Shown here: positions 24,727-32,200 of the stretch, piece after piece | Layout: the number at the start of each line of letters is the position of its first letter | How positions within the stretch are numbered: position 1 is the first letter of the stretch | DNA from: Methanomassiliicoccales archaeon | GTDB taxonomy: Archaea; Thermoplasmatota; Thermoplasmata; Sysuiplasmatales; Sysuiplasmataceae | Reading direction: 5' to 3' | Assembly: GCA_027365715.1 (NCBI GenBank) | Contig: DAHXLZ010000063.1 | Span: forward strand, 1-32,398 | Length of the DNA: 32,398 bases | Translations under genes and position numbers: made by a program | The notes under the pieces: generated by a model | Databases searched by the model: none | Told to the model about the DNA's origin: nothing | Seen by the model: the letters and a program-made list of their open reading frames with translations, nothing else

Positions 24727-25638
24727 TCAGCTGAATGACTCACCTGTTATCCGTTCAAACATGGCAACATACAAGTCGGATGTCTTTTTTACCATCTCTT
24801 CAGGCAATGCGGGTATAGGAGGCTCTGGAGACCTTCTCTTTCTCGCCATCTCCAGCATTTCGTGGTAACCGGTGTTCCTGTAATACTGCCTGACGAATTC
24901 TTTGCTGAGCTCTTCAATCCTGCCCTGAGAGTATGCGTCTGCATCCCACCATCTGTCCTCATCAGAAGTTCCGAATGTATCTACAAGCATGAGGTGCCTG
25001 TCCTTGTCGAATGCAAACTCCTTTTTACCGTCTACGTGTATGAGACCTCTACCGCTTACCTCCTCCTGGATGCGGTCGTCTATTCTCTCAATTGTTGATC
25101 GAATCGTATTCATTTCATTTTCCGAAAGACCCGAAATGCCCAGCGCCTCTTTGAAGGTAAGGTGCCTGTCGATCGGCTCCAGCTTGGTGGTAACTTCAAA
25201 GAACGGTTCATTGAGTTTTTCTCCGTATTTCGGTTTATGCCCGGCTCTGAAACCTATGTCCGCGGGTGTGATATTACCACTCAGGAGCCTGTCCATAAGA
25301 CTGCCTGCAACATAATGCCGCATCACAAACTCAAGAGGTATCAGGTAGTTCCTCGTCGAGTTGTCGATCTTTGAATAATCATTGATAACTTCAACACGCT
25401 TTACGCGCATCCTGTTGGACGATACAAGTTCCCTGAAATGAGTCCTTATTCCCATATCCTTGACAATCTGAAACCAGATTGCGCTGGTTCTGCATAGTGT
25501 ATCACCCTTGTGCGGTACAGTGTTCGGTATGATCTTATCGAAGACAGATATGTGATCCGTAAAAACGAATTCGAGTATGTCCGCGCCCGCTTCGTAAACT
25601 TCCTTCACTTTTCCCTTTCTGATTAATTTCAACAACAT
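24727..25638 (-). CDS. purC: SAICAR synthase (PurC)
   Basis: 303 aa from the ATG at 25638 (a GTG directly precedes it). PurC joins CAIR and aspartate with ATP in purine synthesis. Visible signatures are KLIRKGKVKEVYEAG, FTDHISVFDKIIPN, NYLIPLEFVMRHYVAGSL (the family usually has Arg-Gly-Tyr where this has His-Tyr), DRHLTFKEA, LIHVDGKKEFAFD and LVDTFGTSDEDRWW. The length suits the longer, yeast/archaeal-type enzymes. TATA-like TTAATAT lies just upstream. No other pur gene is in the window. Confidence 0.93.
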   Translation of the reverse strand: MLLKLIRKGKVKEVYEAGADILEFVFTDHISVFDKIIPNTVPHKGDTLCRTSAIWFQIVKDMGIRTHFRELVSSNRMRVKRVEVINDYSKIDNSTRNYLIPLEFVMRHYVAGSLMDRLLSGNITPADIGFRAGHKPKYGEKLNEPFFEVTTKLEPIDRHLTFKEALGISGLSENEMNTIRSTIERIDDRIQEEVSGRGLIHVDGKKEFAFDKDRHLMLVDTFGTSDEDRWWDADAYSQGRIEELSKEFVRQYYRNTGYHEMLEMARKRRSPEPPIPALPEEMVKKTSDLYVAMFERITGESFS

Positions 25639-25843
25639 CACCGGGGGCAGATATTAACAAGGTTCAACTTCGACCATAAAATTAGTGGTTCTTAACAATT
25701 GCTGTAGAGTCGACACCGGCCGCGAGTTAGCAGGAGGCAGTTACACCAAAGACTTCCGAATGAAATTGCATATTGCGAATGAAACGATCAGGATTCATGT
25801 TAACTAACATCGAACTGAGATGAAAGCTCATCTCACTTCTCGG

Positions 25844-26728
25844 TCAGGCAGCGCCCTTCGTCCTCAGTTCCCTCTTCAATTTCTGTATTTCCTTTTCTGT
25901 CATTTTCCTTAGAGGAGGTTTAACAAATCCTGCATTGATTCCCCTGATCTTGAGAGCTTCCTTGATAGGCTGTATAGGAGGGCTAGTGAGCATTCTTCTC
26001 ATTTCAGATATCCTGTACTGAATAGTGAGAGCTTTGTTCATTTCCCCGCTTTTGAACAGTTTGTGAAGGTGGACATAACTCTCAGGAAATGGATTGGAGT
26101 ATCCGCTTATGCAACCATCCATCCCTAAAACGAGACCCGGTAAAAAGAAATCATCGGAACCGCAAAGGATAATTTTCCCCTTTGGTCTGCCGTTGAGGAG
26201 CTGAATGAGGTTTCTGAAATCTCCGCTGCTATCCTTGATGCCCAGAATCCCTGAGTGCTCCTCCATCATCTCCACCACCGTTTCAGGCTTTATCTGAACG
26301 CCGGTCATCGGTGGTATGTGATATATGAAAAGCGGGAGATTTGTAAGCGACGATACCATCGAGTAATAATGTTTTACAGCAGCCTCATCCGGTTTGTAGT
26401 AACTGCCGGGAACGGCTGCGATGGCGTCGACTCCAGTGTCCTCTGCGTGTGATGCAAGTTCCCTGACATTTTCGACCGAATTGTCACCAACATGAACTAT
26501 AAGAGTGACTTTTCCGCTGCATCTGTCATGGCATATCTCAGTGAGCCTCTTCCTCTGACCGACGGTCATTAGAAGCCCTTCGCCGGTTGTACCGCCGGCA
26601 TATATGCCATCCACCTTCCTGCTTATAAGAAAAGTCAGAAGTTCTGATAGAGAGGTTTCGTCCAGTTCCCCTTTTTCAGTGAATGGGGTGACCATCGCGA
26701 CGAATACGCCAGAATAATTGGCACTCAT
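25844..26728 (-). CDS. DapA-family class I aldolase/lyase
   Basis: 294 aa from the ATG at 26728; the longer frame to 26806 would place the start upstream of the TATA-like box at 26754-26764. The TIM-barrel family signatures are GVFVAMVTPFTEKGELD, GGTTGEGLLM, the catalytic Tyr136 in FIYHIPPMTGV, and the Schiff-base Lys165 in GILGIKDSSGDF. Members include dihydrodipicolinate synthase, N-acetylneuraminate lyase and the archaeal 2-keto-3-deoxygluconate aldolase. No lysine-pathway gene is adjacent, so a sugar-acid aldolase is at least as likely as DapA. It is divergent from the moa operon. Confidence 0.88.
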   Translation of the reverse strand: MSANYSGVFVAMVTPFTEKGELDETSLSELLTFLISRKVDGIYAGGTTGEGLLMTVGQRKRLTEICHDRCSGKVTLIVHVGDNSVENVRELASHAEDTGVDAIAAVPGSYYKPDEAAVKHYYSMVSSLTNLPLFIYHIPPMTGVQIKPETVVEMMEEHSGILGIKDSSGDFRNLIQLLNGRPKGKIILCGSDDFFLPGLVLGMDGCISGYSNPFPESYVHLHKLFKSGEMNKALTIQYRISEMRRMLTSPPIQPIKEALKIRGINAGFVKPPLRKMTEKEIQKLKRELRTKGAA

Positions 26729-26753
26729 TTTAATCGAAGGTGGTACATGTTTA

Positions 26754-26764
26754 CCATATAATTG
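26754..26764 (-). promoter_or_regulatory. TATA-like box for the aldolase gene
   Basis: CAATTATATGG on the minus strand, centred about 31 nt before the ATG at 26728, indicating a nearly leaderless transcript. Confidence 0.5.
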
Positions 26765-26784
26765 ACTTTGCTGTAAACTCTCAA

Positions 26785-26796
26785 GATTGATAAATC
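26785..26796 (+). promoter_or_regulatory. TATA-like box for the moa operon
   Basis: GATTGATAAATC centred about 30 nt before the moaD ATG at 26821; no other promoter is evident before the end of moeA. Confidence 0.45.
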
Positions 26797-26820
26797 CGAA
26801 CAGCATTTCGAACTGATGTG

Positions 26821-27072
26821 ATGATAAAAATAATGCTATTTGCCCAATACAGGGAAGTAGTGGATTCAGATACTATTCAAGTGGAAATGAAAGATGCTGG
26901 ACAGTTGACCGTTGGTGAGCTTAGAAAACTTATTGGATATCAGCATCCGGCTCTTTCGGCTTATATGAACAGTGCGCTTATTGCTGTGAATGAAGAGATT
27001 GCAATTGATTCCATCAGTCTCGCGGAGGGAGATGTCATCGCAGCAATGCCGCCAGTGAGTGGTGGAACATGA
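26821..27072 (+). CDS. moaD: MoaD-like ubiquitin-fold sulfur carrier
   Basis: 83 aa from the ATG at 26821 (GTG at 26818 directly before). Beta-grasp sulfur carrier for molybdopterin synthase: MIKIMLFAQYREVV, VGELRKLIGYQHP, ALIAVNEEIAID and EGDVIAAMPPVSGG. In normal MoaD the chain ends in Gly-Gly, whose C-terminus is adenylated and thiocarboxylated. Here one more codon, Thr, follows before the stop (…SGGT), so the tail would need trimming or the final Gly is not terminal. The stop overlaps the moaE start. Confidence 0.88.
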   Translation: MIKIMLFAQYREVVDSDTIQVEMKDAGQLTVGELRKLIGYQHPALSAYMNSALIAVNEEIAIDSISLAEGDVIAAMPPVSGGT

Positions 27073-27506
27073 TCGTTGAGATAAGAGCTTCCTCAATATC
27101 GGAGGCGGAAGCGCTGGCAAAGCTGGACAGGAATGGATGCGGTTCAGTCGTGCTTTTCTCAGGTGTGGTGAGGCCGATAGAAGGCGAGAGAACAATCTCC
27201 TCACTTCATTACGAGCATTATCCGGGCATGGCAGAACGGACGATTACAGTAATCGCTTCGGAAGCGATGAAGAAATTCAAACTCAAAGACACTGTTGTAA
27301 TACACAGGATTGGAGATGTTCCAGCTGGTGATATCAGCATCGTCGTGGCGGTCTCATCCGAAAGAAGGAAGAACAGCTTTGCTGCCTGTTCAGAAATAAT
27401 AGACAGGCTGAAGACCACAGTGCCAATCTGGAAGAAGGAGACAGGAGAGACAACACAATGGCAGTCAGAAAGGTTGAAGCAAAGGGTAAAACAGAAACAG
27501 AAATGA
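27069..27506 (+). CDS. moaE: Molybdopterin synthase catalytic subunit MoaE
   Basis: 145 aa. Large subunit of molybdopterin synthase, which with MoaD converts precursor Z (cPMP) to molybdopterin. Motifs: SVVLFSGVVRPIEG, LHYEHYPGMAE, VVIHRIGDVPAGDISIVVAV, SSERRKNSFAACSEIID and TTVPIWKKE with the catalytic lysines. The start overlaps the moaD stop (ATGA). The C-terminal tail (WQSERLKQRVKQKQK) is basic and is encoded by DNA that also encodes the first residues of moaC in another frame, an overlap of 49 nt. Confidence 0.94.
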   Translation: MIVEIRASSISEAEALAKLDRNGCGSVVLFSGVVRPIEGERTISSLHYEHYPGMAERTITVIASEAMKKFKLKDTVVIHRIGDVPAGDISIVVAVSSERRKNSFAACSEIIDRLKTTVPIWKKETGETTQWQSERLKQRVKQKQK

Positions 27507-27943
27507 TCGACATTTCGGCGAAGAATGCTGTGCCGAGGATGGCGGTAGCACAAGGCACCATACAGCTGACTGAGAAAAGCATGACAGCACTGAGAAAAGG
27601 GATGGGCGTCAAGGGACAGATCTTTCCGGTTGCAGAAATTGCCGGAATTAATGCGGCAAAAAGAACACATGAGCTCATACCTCTCTGCCATCAGATTCCG
27701 CTCGATTATGTGAGAATAAAACTCATAGCGGGAAGTGACGGGGTTACTGCACGTTGTGAAGCTGCTGCACACTGGAAGACTGGTGTAGAGATGGAGGCGC
27801 TGACCGGTGTATCCGTAGCTTTGCTCACAATCTGGGACATGGTAAAATCGAGTGAAAAGGACAGCTCCGGACAGTATCCGGCAACTTCCATCGAAGGCAT
27901 CAGAGTTGTGAAAAAGTACAAGGGGGAAACGAAACGGCCGTAG
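27458..27943 (+). CDS. moaC: Cyclic pyranopterin monophosphate synthase MoaC
   Basis: 161 aa. MoaC acts with MoaA to make cyclic pyranopterin monophosphate from GTP. Motifs: TEMIDISAKNAVPRMAVA, AAKRTHELIPLCHQIPLDYV and GVEMEALTGVSVALLTIWDM. The start at 27458 gives 15 residues before MIDIS, the same leader length as E. coli MoaC, so it is preferred although it overlaps moaE by 49 nt; the alternative ATG at 27503 would give a simple 4-nt overlap. Near the end, a G5 run (27922-27926) precedes the TAG stop (27941-27943). No moaA is in the window. Confidence 0.94.
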   Translation: MAVRKVEAKGKTETEMIDISAKNAVPRMAVAQGTIQLTEKSMTALRKGMGVKGQIFPVAEIAGINAAKRTHELIPLCHQIPLDYVRIKLIAGSDGVTARCEAAAHWKTGVEMEALTGVSVALLTIWDMVKSSEKDSSGQYPATSIEGIRVVKKYKGETKRP

Positions 27944-27993
27944 AAGAGCACAGGAAGACTTCACCGATTTCGGCAACATTCTGCATTGTTACA

Positions 27994-28434
27994 GTGAGCG
28001 ACAGCAGAAACAGTCAGAATGATGCTTCAGGTGATGCGATTGCCAGAGCTGTCGAGGCATCTGGCAATTCCGTCCTGGCCAGAAAAATAGTGAAGGATGA
28101 CAAGCGCATGCTGGACAGCGCCTTCGATGAGATGATGAGCACAGGCTGCAACGCCATAATATTCACCGGAGGAACCGGAATAACATCCAGAGATCTTACC
28201 TATGAAACAATTGCATTGCGTCTCGAGAAAAGAATAGATGGTTTCGGTGAGCTCTTCAGATTCATCAGTTACGCCGAAATTGGAAGTGCAGCAATGATGA
28301 GCAGAGCGTTCGGTGGCATTGCAGGAAGAACCATTGTGTTCTGCCTTCCTGGTTCACCGGATGGAGCCATGCTGGCAATGGAAAAACTGATTCTTCCAGA
28401 AATCGGGCATCTTGTAAGGGAAGCGAAGCGATGA
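27994..28434 (+). CDS. moaB: MoaB/MogA-family protein, start unresolved
   Basis: 146 aa from the only standard start codon, a GTG at 27994, but this cannot be the whole protein. The frame is open back to 27856 and, just before the GTG, encodes VEEHRKTSPISATFCIVT: the usual N-terminal arm and first beta-strand of archaeal MoaB. None of those codons is ATG, GTG or TTG. Other family signatures are intact: VSDSRNSQNDASGD, AIIFTGGTGITSRDLT, GFGELFRFISYAEIG and FCLPGSPDGAMLAM. MoaB/MogA adenylates molybdopterin. The full product could come from a non-standard start near 27940, from a -1 frameshift out of moaC, or an assembly error may hide the start. The stop overlaps moeA (ATGA). Confidence 0.85.
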   Translation: MSDSRNSQNDASGDAIARAVEASGNSVLARKIVKDDKRMLDSAFDEMMSTGCNAIIFTGGTGITSRDLTYETIALRLEKRIDGFGELFRFISYAEIGSAAMMSRAFGGIAGRTIVFCLPGSPDGAMLAMEKLILPEIGHLVREAKR

Positions 28435-29618
28435 AATGGAAATACAAAAAGCTCGAAGAGGCTGTCAGGGCAATTGAAATCAACACGCACTTACTGGGAA
28501 GAATTGAAAATTGCAATGTCGACTCTGCCGTGGGAAGAGTGCTCGCACGCAATGTGATTGCGAATATCAGCATACCACCGTGGAACAGATCGGCAGTAGA
28601 CGGTTATGCAGTAAGGAGCGCGGATCTGAAGGAAAGAGGAAAGGTAACGCTAACACTTCTGGGTAATGTCTATGCCGGCGAATTTACAGATACGAAAATG
28701 CGTAGCGGATATTGCATGACAATAGCGACAGGCGCACCTGTTCCTGATGGTGCAGATGCGGTGGTGATGATGGAATATGCCAGTGCCAGTGGTGGAAGAG
28801 TTACAGTTTCCGGCAATGTCAGGAAATGGGATAACATATCCAGAAAGGGTGTGGACATAATCAGGGGAAGAAATATAGCAGCAAATGGAACACGCCTGAC
28901 TGCCGGCGTTATCGGTGCTCTTTCCTCGCAGGGCATCGGTGAAGTTCCGGTGGCGGCAAGGCCCGAGGTTGCAATTATTCCGGGCGGAGACGAGATCGCA
29001 GCCCAGGGGAGCCATGCCGCCCACGGGCAGATATATGATGTTAATTCCCATGTCGTGGCTGCAGTGGTTACTTGTGCAGGTGGAAAGCCGTTCATACACA
29101 ATCCCGTACGTGACACATCCGAAGAATTCAGGAAAGCGCTTGAGTGGGGTCTGGGTAAGGATATTTGTGTGTTTGTTTCAGGCAGTTCAGTCGGAGAGAA
29201 GGATCTCACCGCTGCAACAATAATCAGCCGGGGCAAGCTACTCTTCCACGGCGTCAGGATGAGACCGGGGCGTCCGACAATGTTCGGAGTCGTGGATGGT
29301 AAACCTGTTTTCGGTCTTCCAGGATATCCTGTCTCTTCATTCATCGGAGCTCATCTGCTTCTGAGAAGGTGTATCATGCGGATGACAGGAGAGAGGATCG
29401 TGGAGGAGCCTGCCGTGAAAAGGATATACAGGGGAATGGAACATGCTGCCCCCGAATTCATGAGCGTAATTCCTGTGAGGATTACTGGAAAGAGCGCGTA
29501 CCCGGTTTTCAAGGAATCGGGGGCCATAACGAGCATTTCAGAAGCGTCAGGACTCGTCATGATTCATGCAGGAAAAAGCATCAGGAAGGGACAGCGTGTT
29601 GATGTCAGCCTTCTCTGA
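28431..29618 (+). CDS. moeA: Molybdopterin molybdotransferase MoeA
   Basis: 395 aa, the typical length. MoeA inserts molybdate or tungstate into adenylated molybdopterin made by MoaB/MogA. Signatures: NISIPPWNRSAVDGYAVR, IATGAPVPDGADAVVMME, IIPGGDEIAAQG, VFVSGSSVGEKDLT, MRPGRPTMFGVVDGKPVFG and LPGYPVSSF (usually LPGNPVS). The start overlaps the moaB stop by 4 nt and closes the operon moaD-moaE-moaC-moaB-moeA. Only one moeA copy is seen here, and no second fused substrate-binding (PBP/MarR) domain is attached. Confidence 0.95.
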   Translation: MKWKYKKLEEAVRAIEINTHLLGRIENCNVDSAVGRVLARNVIANISIPPWNRSAVDGYAVRSADLKERGKVTLTLLGNVYAGEFTDTKMRSGYCMTIATGAPVPDGADAVVMMEYASASGGRVTVSGNVRKWDNISRKGVDIIRGRNIAANGTRLTAGVIGALSSQGIGEVPVAARPEVAIIPGGDEIAAQGSHAAHGQIYDVNSHVVAAVVTCAGGKPFIHNPVRDTSEEFRKALEWGLGKDICVFVSGSSVGEKDLTAATIISRGKLLFHGVRMRPGRPTMFGVVDGKPVFGLPGYPVSSFIGAHLLLRRCIMRMTGERIVEEPAVKRIYRGMEHAAPEFMSVIPVRITGKSAYPVFKESGAITSISEASGLVMIHAGKSIRKGQRVDVSLL

Positions 29619-29629
29619 GCGTGTGTCAC

Positions 29630-30052
29630 CTACACTTCTATGAACCTGAGGTCTTCTCCAGCTTCACAAATTACCGGGCCCGCGTCGCTAAGGACTTTGT
29701 GCTTTGGCTTAATGTATCCTGAAGGGAAACACAGCCTGTAATTGGGGCACCTGACAAAGTTGCATTTTCGCTGGTCTGGAGATATTATCGAACCGACGAC
29801 GGCCTGCCGTCTCCTCACAGCAATAAGGTGACTCTTCTCCTCAACGCGGACAATACGGACACCTCCCTCATGAATGAAGCATTCATCGTGATGTTTTGGC
29901 CTGACTTCAACAACCGTGTAATGCTGTCCCGGGGTAAGATTCAGACATGCCACCTTCAGTCTGCACTCCCTGCACTCAGCAGCGGCACCATTGAAGATGA
30001 AGTCTGTTCCCTCTCTCGCGAGGTGTTCACCTATGAGTGTGATGTTGGACAT
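29630..30052 (-). CDS. UPF0179 family protein (archaea-specific, Cys-rich)
   Basis: 140 aa, full length. It begins ITLIGEHLAREGTDFIFNG, typical of UPF0179, and has the conserved cysteines C27-x2-C30-x5-C36, C58, C97, C102 and C108, which suggest one or two metal or iron-sulfur sites. The function is unknown; the family is nearly restricted to archaea. A TATA-like TATATAATC (30074-30082) centred 26 nt upstream of the ATG indicates a leaderless transcript. It converges on the moa operon. Confidence 0.85.
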   Translation of the reverse strand: MSNITLIGEHLAREGTDFIFNGAAAECRECRLKVACLNLTPGQHYTVVEVRPKHHDECFIHEGGVRIVRVEEKSHLIAVRRRQAVVGSIISPDQRKCNFVRCPNYRLCFPSGYIKPKHKVLSDAGPVICEAGEDLRFIEV

Positions 30053-30072
30053 CAGCCGTACCAGCAGTTAGT

Positions 30073-30082
30073 GATATATAAT
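30073..30082 (-). promoter_or_regulatory. TATA-like box for the UPF0179 gene
   Basis: ATTATATATC on the minus strand, centred about 26 nt before the ATG at 30052. Confidence 0.55.
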
Positions 30083-30241
30083 CCCAGCTTCCGGCAGTAT
30101 CGTTTCTGGAAGGAATGCGGGAGCTCTCTGCTGGCAATTGAACGCGATCTGCGGAATCAGCTGATGTTTCTGCGTCACAGCCGGGATTCGCCTTTGCAAT
30201 GCGAAGGTGGGAGCACTGTCATTAAACGAAGGTTTCGCAGT

Positions 30242-30556
30242 TTATAAACCCCCATCTATGCCGGGAAATCTGGTCGCCTCGCCGAATGAAAACAGGTGGA
30301 CGATGGATGCGGTGGCAACATCCATCTTCTTGAGCTTCCTCACTGCGTGTATCTCACTCCCTCTGACAACGAGTTCACCCGCCTGCAGCTTCTCCAGTTC
30401 CCTGAGTGCCTGTTCTGCCGTCATGCTCATGCCGCCTTCCTTCAGTTTCAGCCTCGTGACGGAGGACAGCCGGCAGATGAGTGCGTGGACATAGACAGGA
30501 CGGACACATCTCCCTTTTCGGCAGATAGCCTGGTCCAGACAGAGAGCGCCTTCAGT
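30242..30556 (-). pseudogene. Decayed C-terminus of an IS1634/IS4-like transposase
   Basis: Minus-strand frame of about 104 codons, bounded upstream by a stop at 30557-30559. Residues RPVYVHALICRLSSVTRLKL, then MSMTAEQALRELEKLQAGEL, resemble the closing segment of IS1634-type DDE transposases (a helix with the pattern H.....F..LL..L, followed by a Ser/Thr-Ala-Glu-x-Ala-Leu-x-x-Leu helix). No catalytic part is found in the adjoining DNA, so this is a remnant. The rest of the stretch up to 30928 has only short, unrecognised ORFs. Confidence 0.4.
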
Positions 30557-30928
30557 TCATTCGGCAACATTGTTCCCAGCGAGCATGCTGTGAAGGGCAG
30601 TACAAAGCTCGAAAGGTTCAGAGGGACAGAACTCACGGATGGCGTTTCCATCCTCACTTGCCGAAGCTCCCGGCATACGGAAGGAGATGTTCACAGCAGA
30701 GAAGAATGTTCAGTTTGTCTGAACAGGCACTCCTTCTCAGTTGCCGCTACAAATCGAAAGTGAAATTCCCGAATGATCACGCACAAAACCCTGTCGAACT
30801 CGGGTTTGATTGTCGACACATAATCGCTACATGCGAGAGAGTGACCTCTGTATGGCATGCCAGACAGAGAAAACGAGTGACCAGAGCATTATCAGCGGGA
30901 TTATCTTCCTTGCAGGTCTCCTTGAGCG

Positions 30929-31216
30929 TTACTTGCCTTTCATCCAATCATTCATAGCGCGTTTATAAGCATCGGTGAGATGCTTATATTGTTCGTACCC
31001 GGCTTTCAAATTAGCGAGCAATCTCTGGCAAGAAGCTAATGCGTCATCTACATCAGATTTTTTTGTTCTTCAAAATTTTTGTGATTTTCAAAATCTTCAA
31101 CTGATTTTGCAGACTCTTGTAACTTCAAGAAGGCGGTTTTTTATTTCGTTTTCTGATGTCTCAATTCTCTTTTCGAGGTCGGTGGCCCTTTTCATAGCAA
31201 CGCTCTTCCCGCTCAT
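30929..31216 (-). pseudogene. Small coiled-coil ORF broken by two compensating frameshifts
   Basis: An ATG at 31216 starts 6 nt after the stop of the upstream gene, and a TAA at 30929-30931 closes the same frame 96 codons later. In between this frame has stops (first at 31097-31099). The first 31 codons (MSGKSVAMKRATDLEKRIET onward, to NRLLE) and the last 36 (KKSDVDDALASCQRLLANLK onward, to NDWMKGK) read well in the start frame. The middle, from 31125 to about 31064, reads well only in another frame (KLQESAKSVEDFENHKNFEE). One shift is near 31124 and the other at a run of seven A (31058-31064). Joined, they give a charged helical protein of about 95 aa. Lower GC than neighbours. Confidence 0.6.
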
Positions 31217-31222
31217 CTCCGC

Positions 31223-31774
31223 TCAGCTTACCATTGCGCTGGTCTCAACCTGGATAAGTGCTTTCACAGTCGAAACAGAGAGATAGCCGGTTACGAGTGA
31301 AGAGTGCTGATTGTATATTACGGCGAAGACATAGTCGCCTATCTTTCCATATGCGATCCCCGAGTGCCCCAGTATGTCGAGCACCACAATGTTAGCACCC
31401 TTGTATGTTGTGTTCTGCATGCTGCCGCCGGAAACCTTGAGAATCGGACTGAAGAGCGTGCTCAGGTTCAGAAACTCCCTGTTTGAGAAACTCGTGCCTG
31501 TGAATTGCATGACAATGAACTGCAGACTACCAGCCGAGTTGTTGAAATACATGCCCTCCATCTTCACGGCACCGGGAGGGGCGCCTGAACCGGAGGGGGA
31601 AGAACTGATTACGCTTGATGCTGTGTAGTTGCTCGATCCTGTTGCTGTGTCCACCTGGGATGTCGATGGAAATCCGAAATGAGGCGCTGCCAGCAACGGC
31701 ATAACAAAGACGAACACTATCACAGCCGCAACTATCAGTGCGACGATTCCCCCAAGAATATGAGTGGCTCTCAT
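31223..31774 (-). CDS. Membrane-anchored extracellular protein, unknown family
   Basis: 183 aa. One N-terminal membrane segment (ILGGIVALIVAAVIVFVFVMPLLAA, residues 6-30) acts as signal anchor. A Ser/Thr/Gly-rich linker (about 36-68) follows, then a globular part (MEGMYFNNSAGSLQFIVMQF, then GANIVVLDILGHSGIAYGKI and GDYVFAVIYNQHSS). Several Asn-x-Ser/Thr sequons fit an extracellular location. No family recognised. The gene sits 6 nt upstream of the disrupted coiled-coil ORF, so the two were probably transcribed together. Confidence 0.68.
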   Translation of the reverse strand: MRATHILGGIVALIVAAVIVFVFVMPLLAAPHFGFPSTSQVDTATGSSNYTASSVISSSPSGSGAPPGAVKMEGMYFNNSAGSLQFIVMQFTGTSFSNREFLNLSTLFSPILKVSGGSMQNTTYKGANIVVLDILGHSGIAYGKIGDYVFAVIYNQHSSLVTGYLSVSTVKALIQVETSAMVS

Positions 31775-32200
31775 ATTGCATCCATATCGAATGAGTGCTT
31801 AAGGAACTTGCTGCCTGTTTTTAACTCTGATTTCCCTCTGAGAAGCATTTATCCAGAACCAGCCAGATATGCTCATCGTGGGTGAAAGAGAACAGAGTAA
31901 AGATAACAAGCGTGCCTCTAGACCCGAAGTTCGATAAAATCCACATTTCACGATGGAAATGATCCATTTTGCCGAACTTCGATTTCAACCACTTCTGCAG
32001 GTGTTACCTGTTTCAACTTTACACACTGGCCAAAGTTGAGTAACGCCTTACAGACTCACCCTGGTAACGGCTTTACGCAATATGCAAATTGAATGGATTT
32101 GAAGAAGAAATAATGGGAATATTACAGCCAGACGGCTTCGGAAGAAGAGGGCACGAACTCGCCAGTTTTCAGTCAGATGGTTCTGTCAACTTTTCGTTGA
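31775..32200. other. 426-bp gene-free stretch
   Basis: No convincing reading frame or tRNA. It contains the nested hairpin at 31925-31981 and a minor 5-bp stem (TCAAC/GTTGA) at 32186-32200, directly after the stop of the gene entering from the right edge. The upstream region of the membrane-anchored gene occupies the left end. Confidence 0.5.
31925..31981. other. 57-nt nested hairpin, candidate structured RNA or element end
   Basis: Three stacked stems. CGAAGTTCG (31925-31933) pairs with CGAACTTCG (31973-31981); AAAAT (31936-31940) pairs with ATTTT (31966-31970); CATTTC (31944-31949) pairs with GAAATG (31956-31961) around the loop ACGATG. The internal loops are small (2/2 and 3/4 nt). Twenty pairs in 57 nt is well beyond chance for such a short span. 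It could be a non-coding RNA, a processing or termination element, or a transposon end. Confidence 0.55.

Noticed and set aside
30296..30763. 155-aa plus-strand frame
   Set aside because: The opposite strand reads like a transposase C-terminus; this frame has no motif.
30726..30890. 55-aa minus-strand frame beginning MPYRGHSLACSDYV
   Set aside because: Open but short; no resemblance to a known protein and no upstream signal.
32186..32200. TCAAC-TTTTC-GTTGA stem as a terminator for the right-edge gene
   Set aside because: Only 5 bp and no T-run on the transcribed side.
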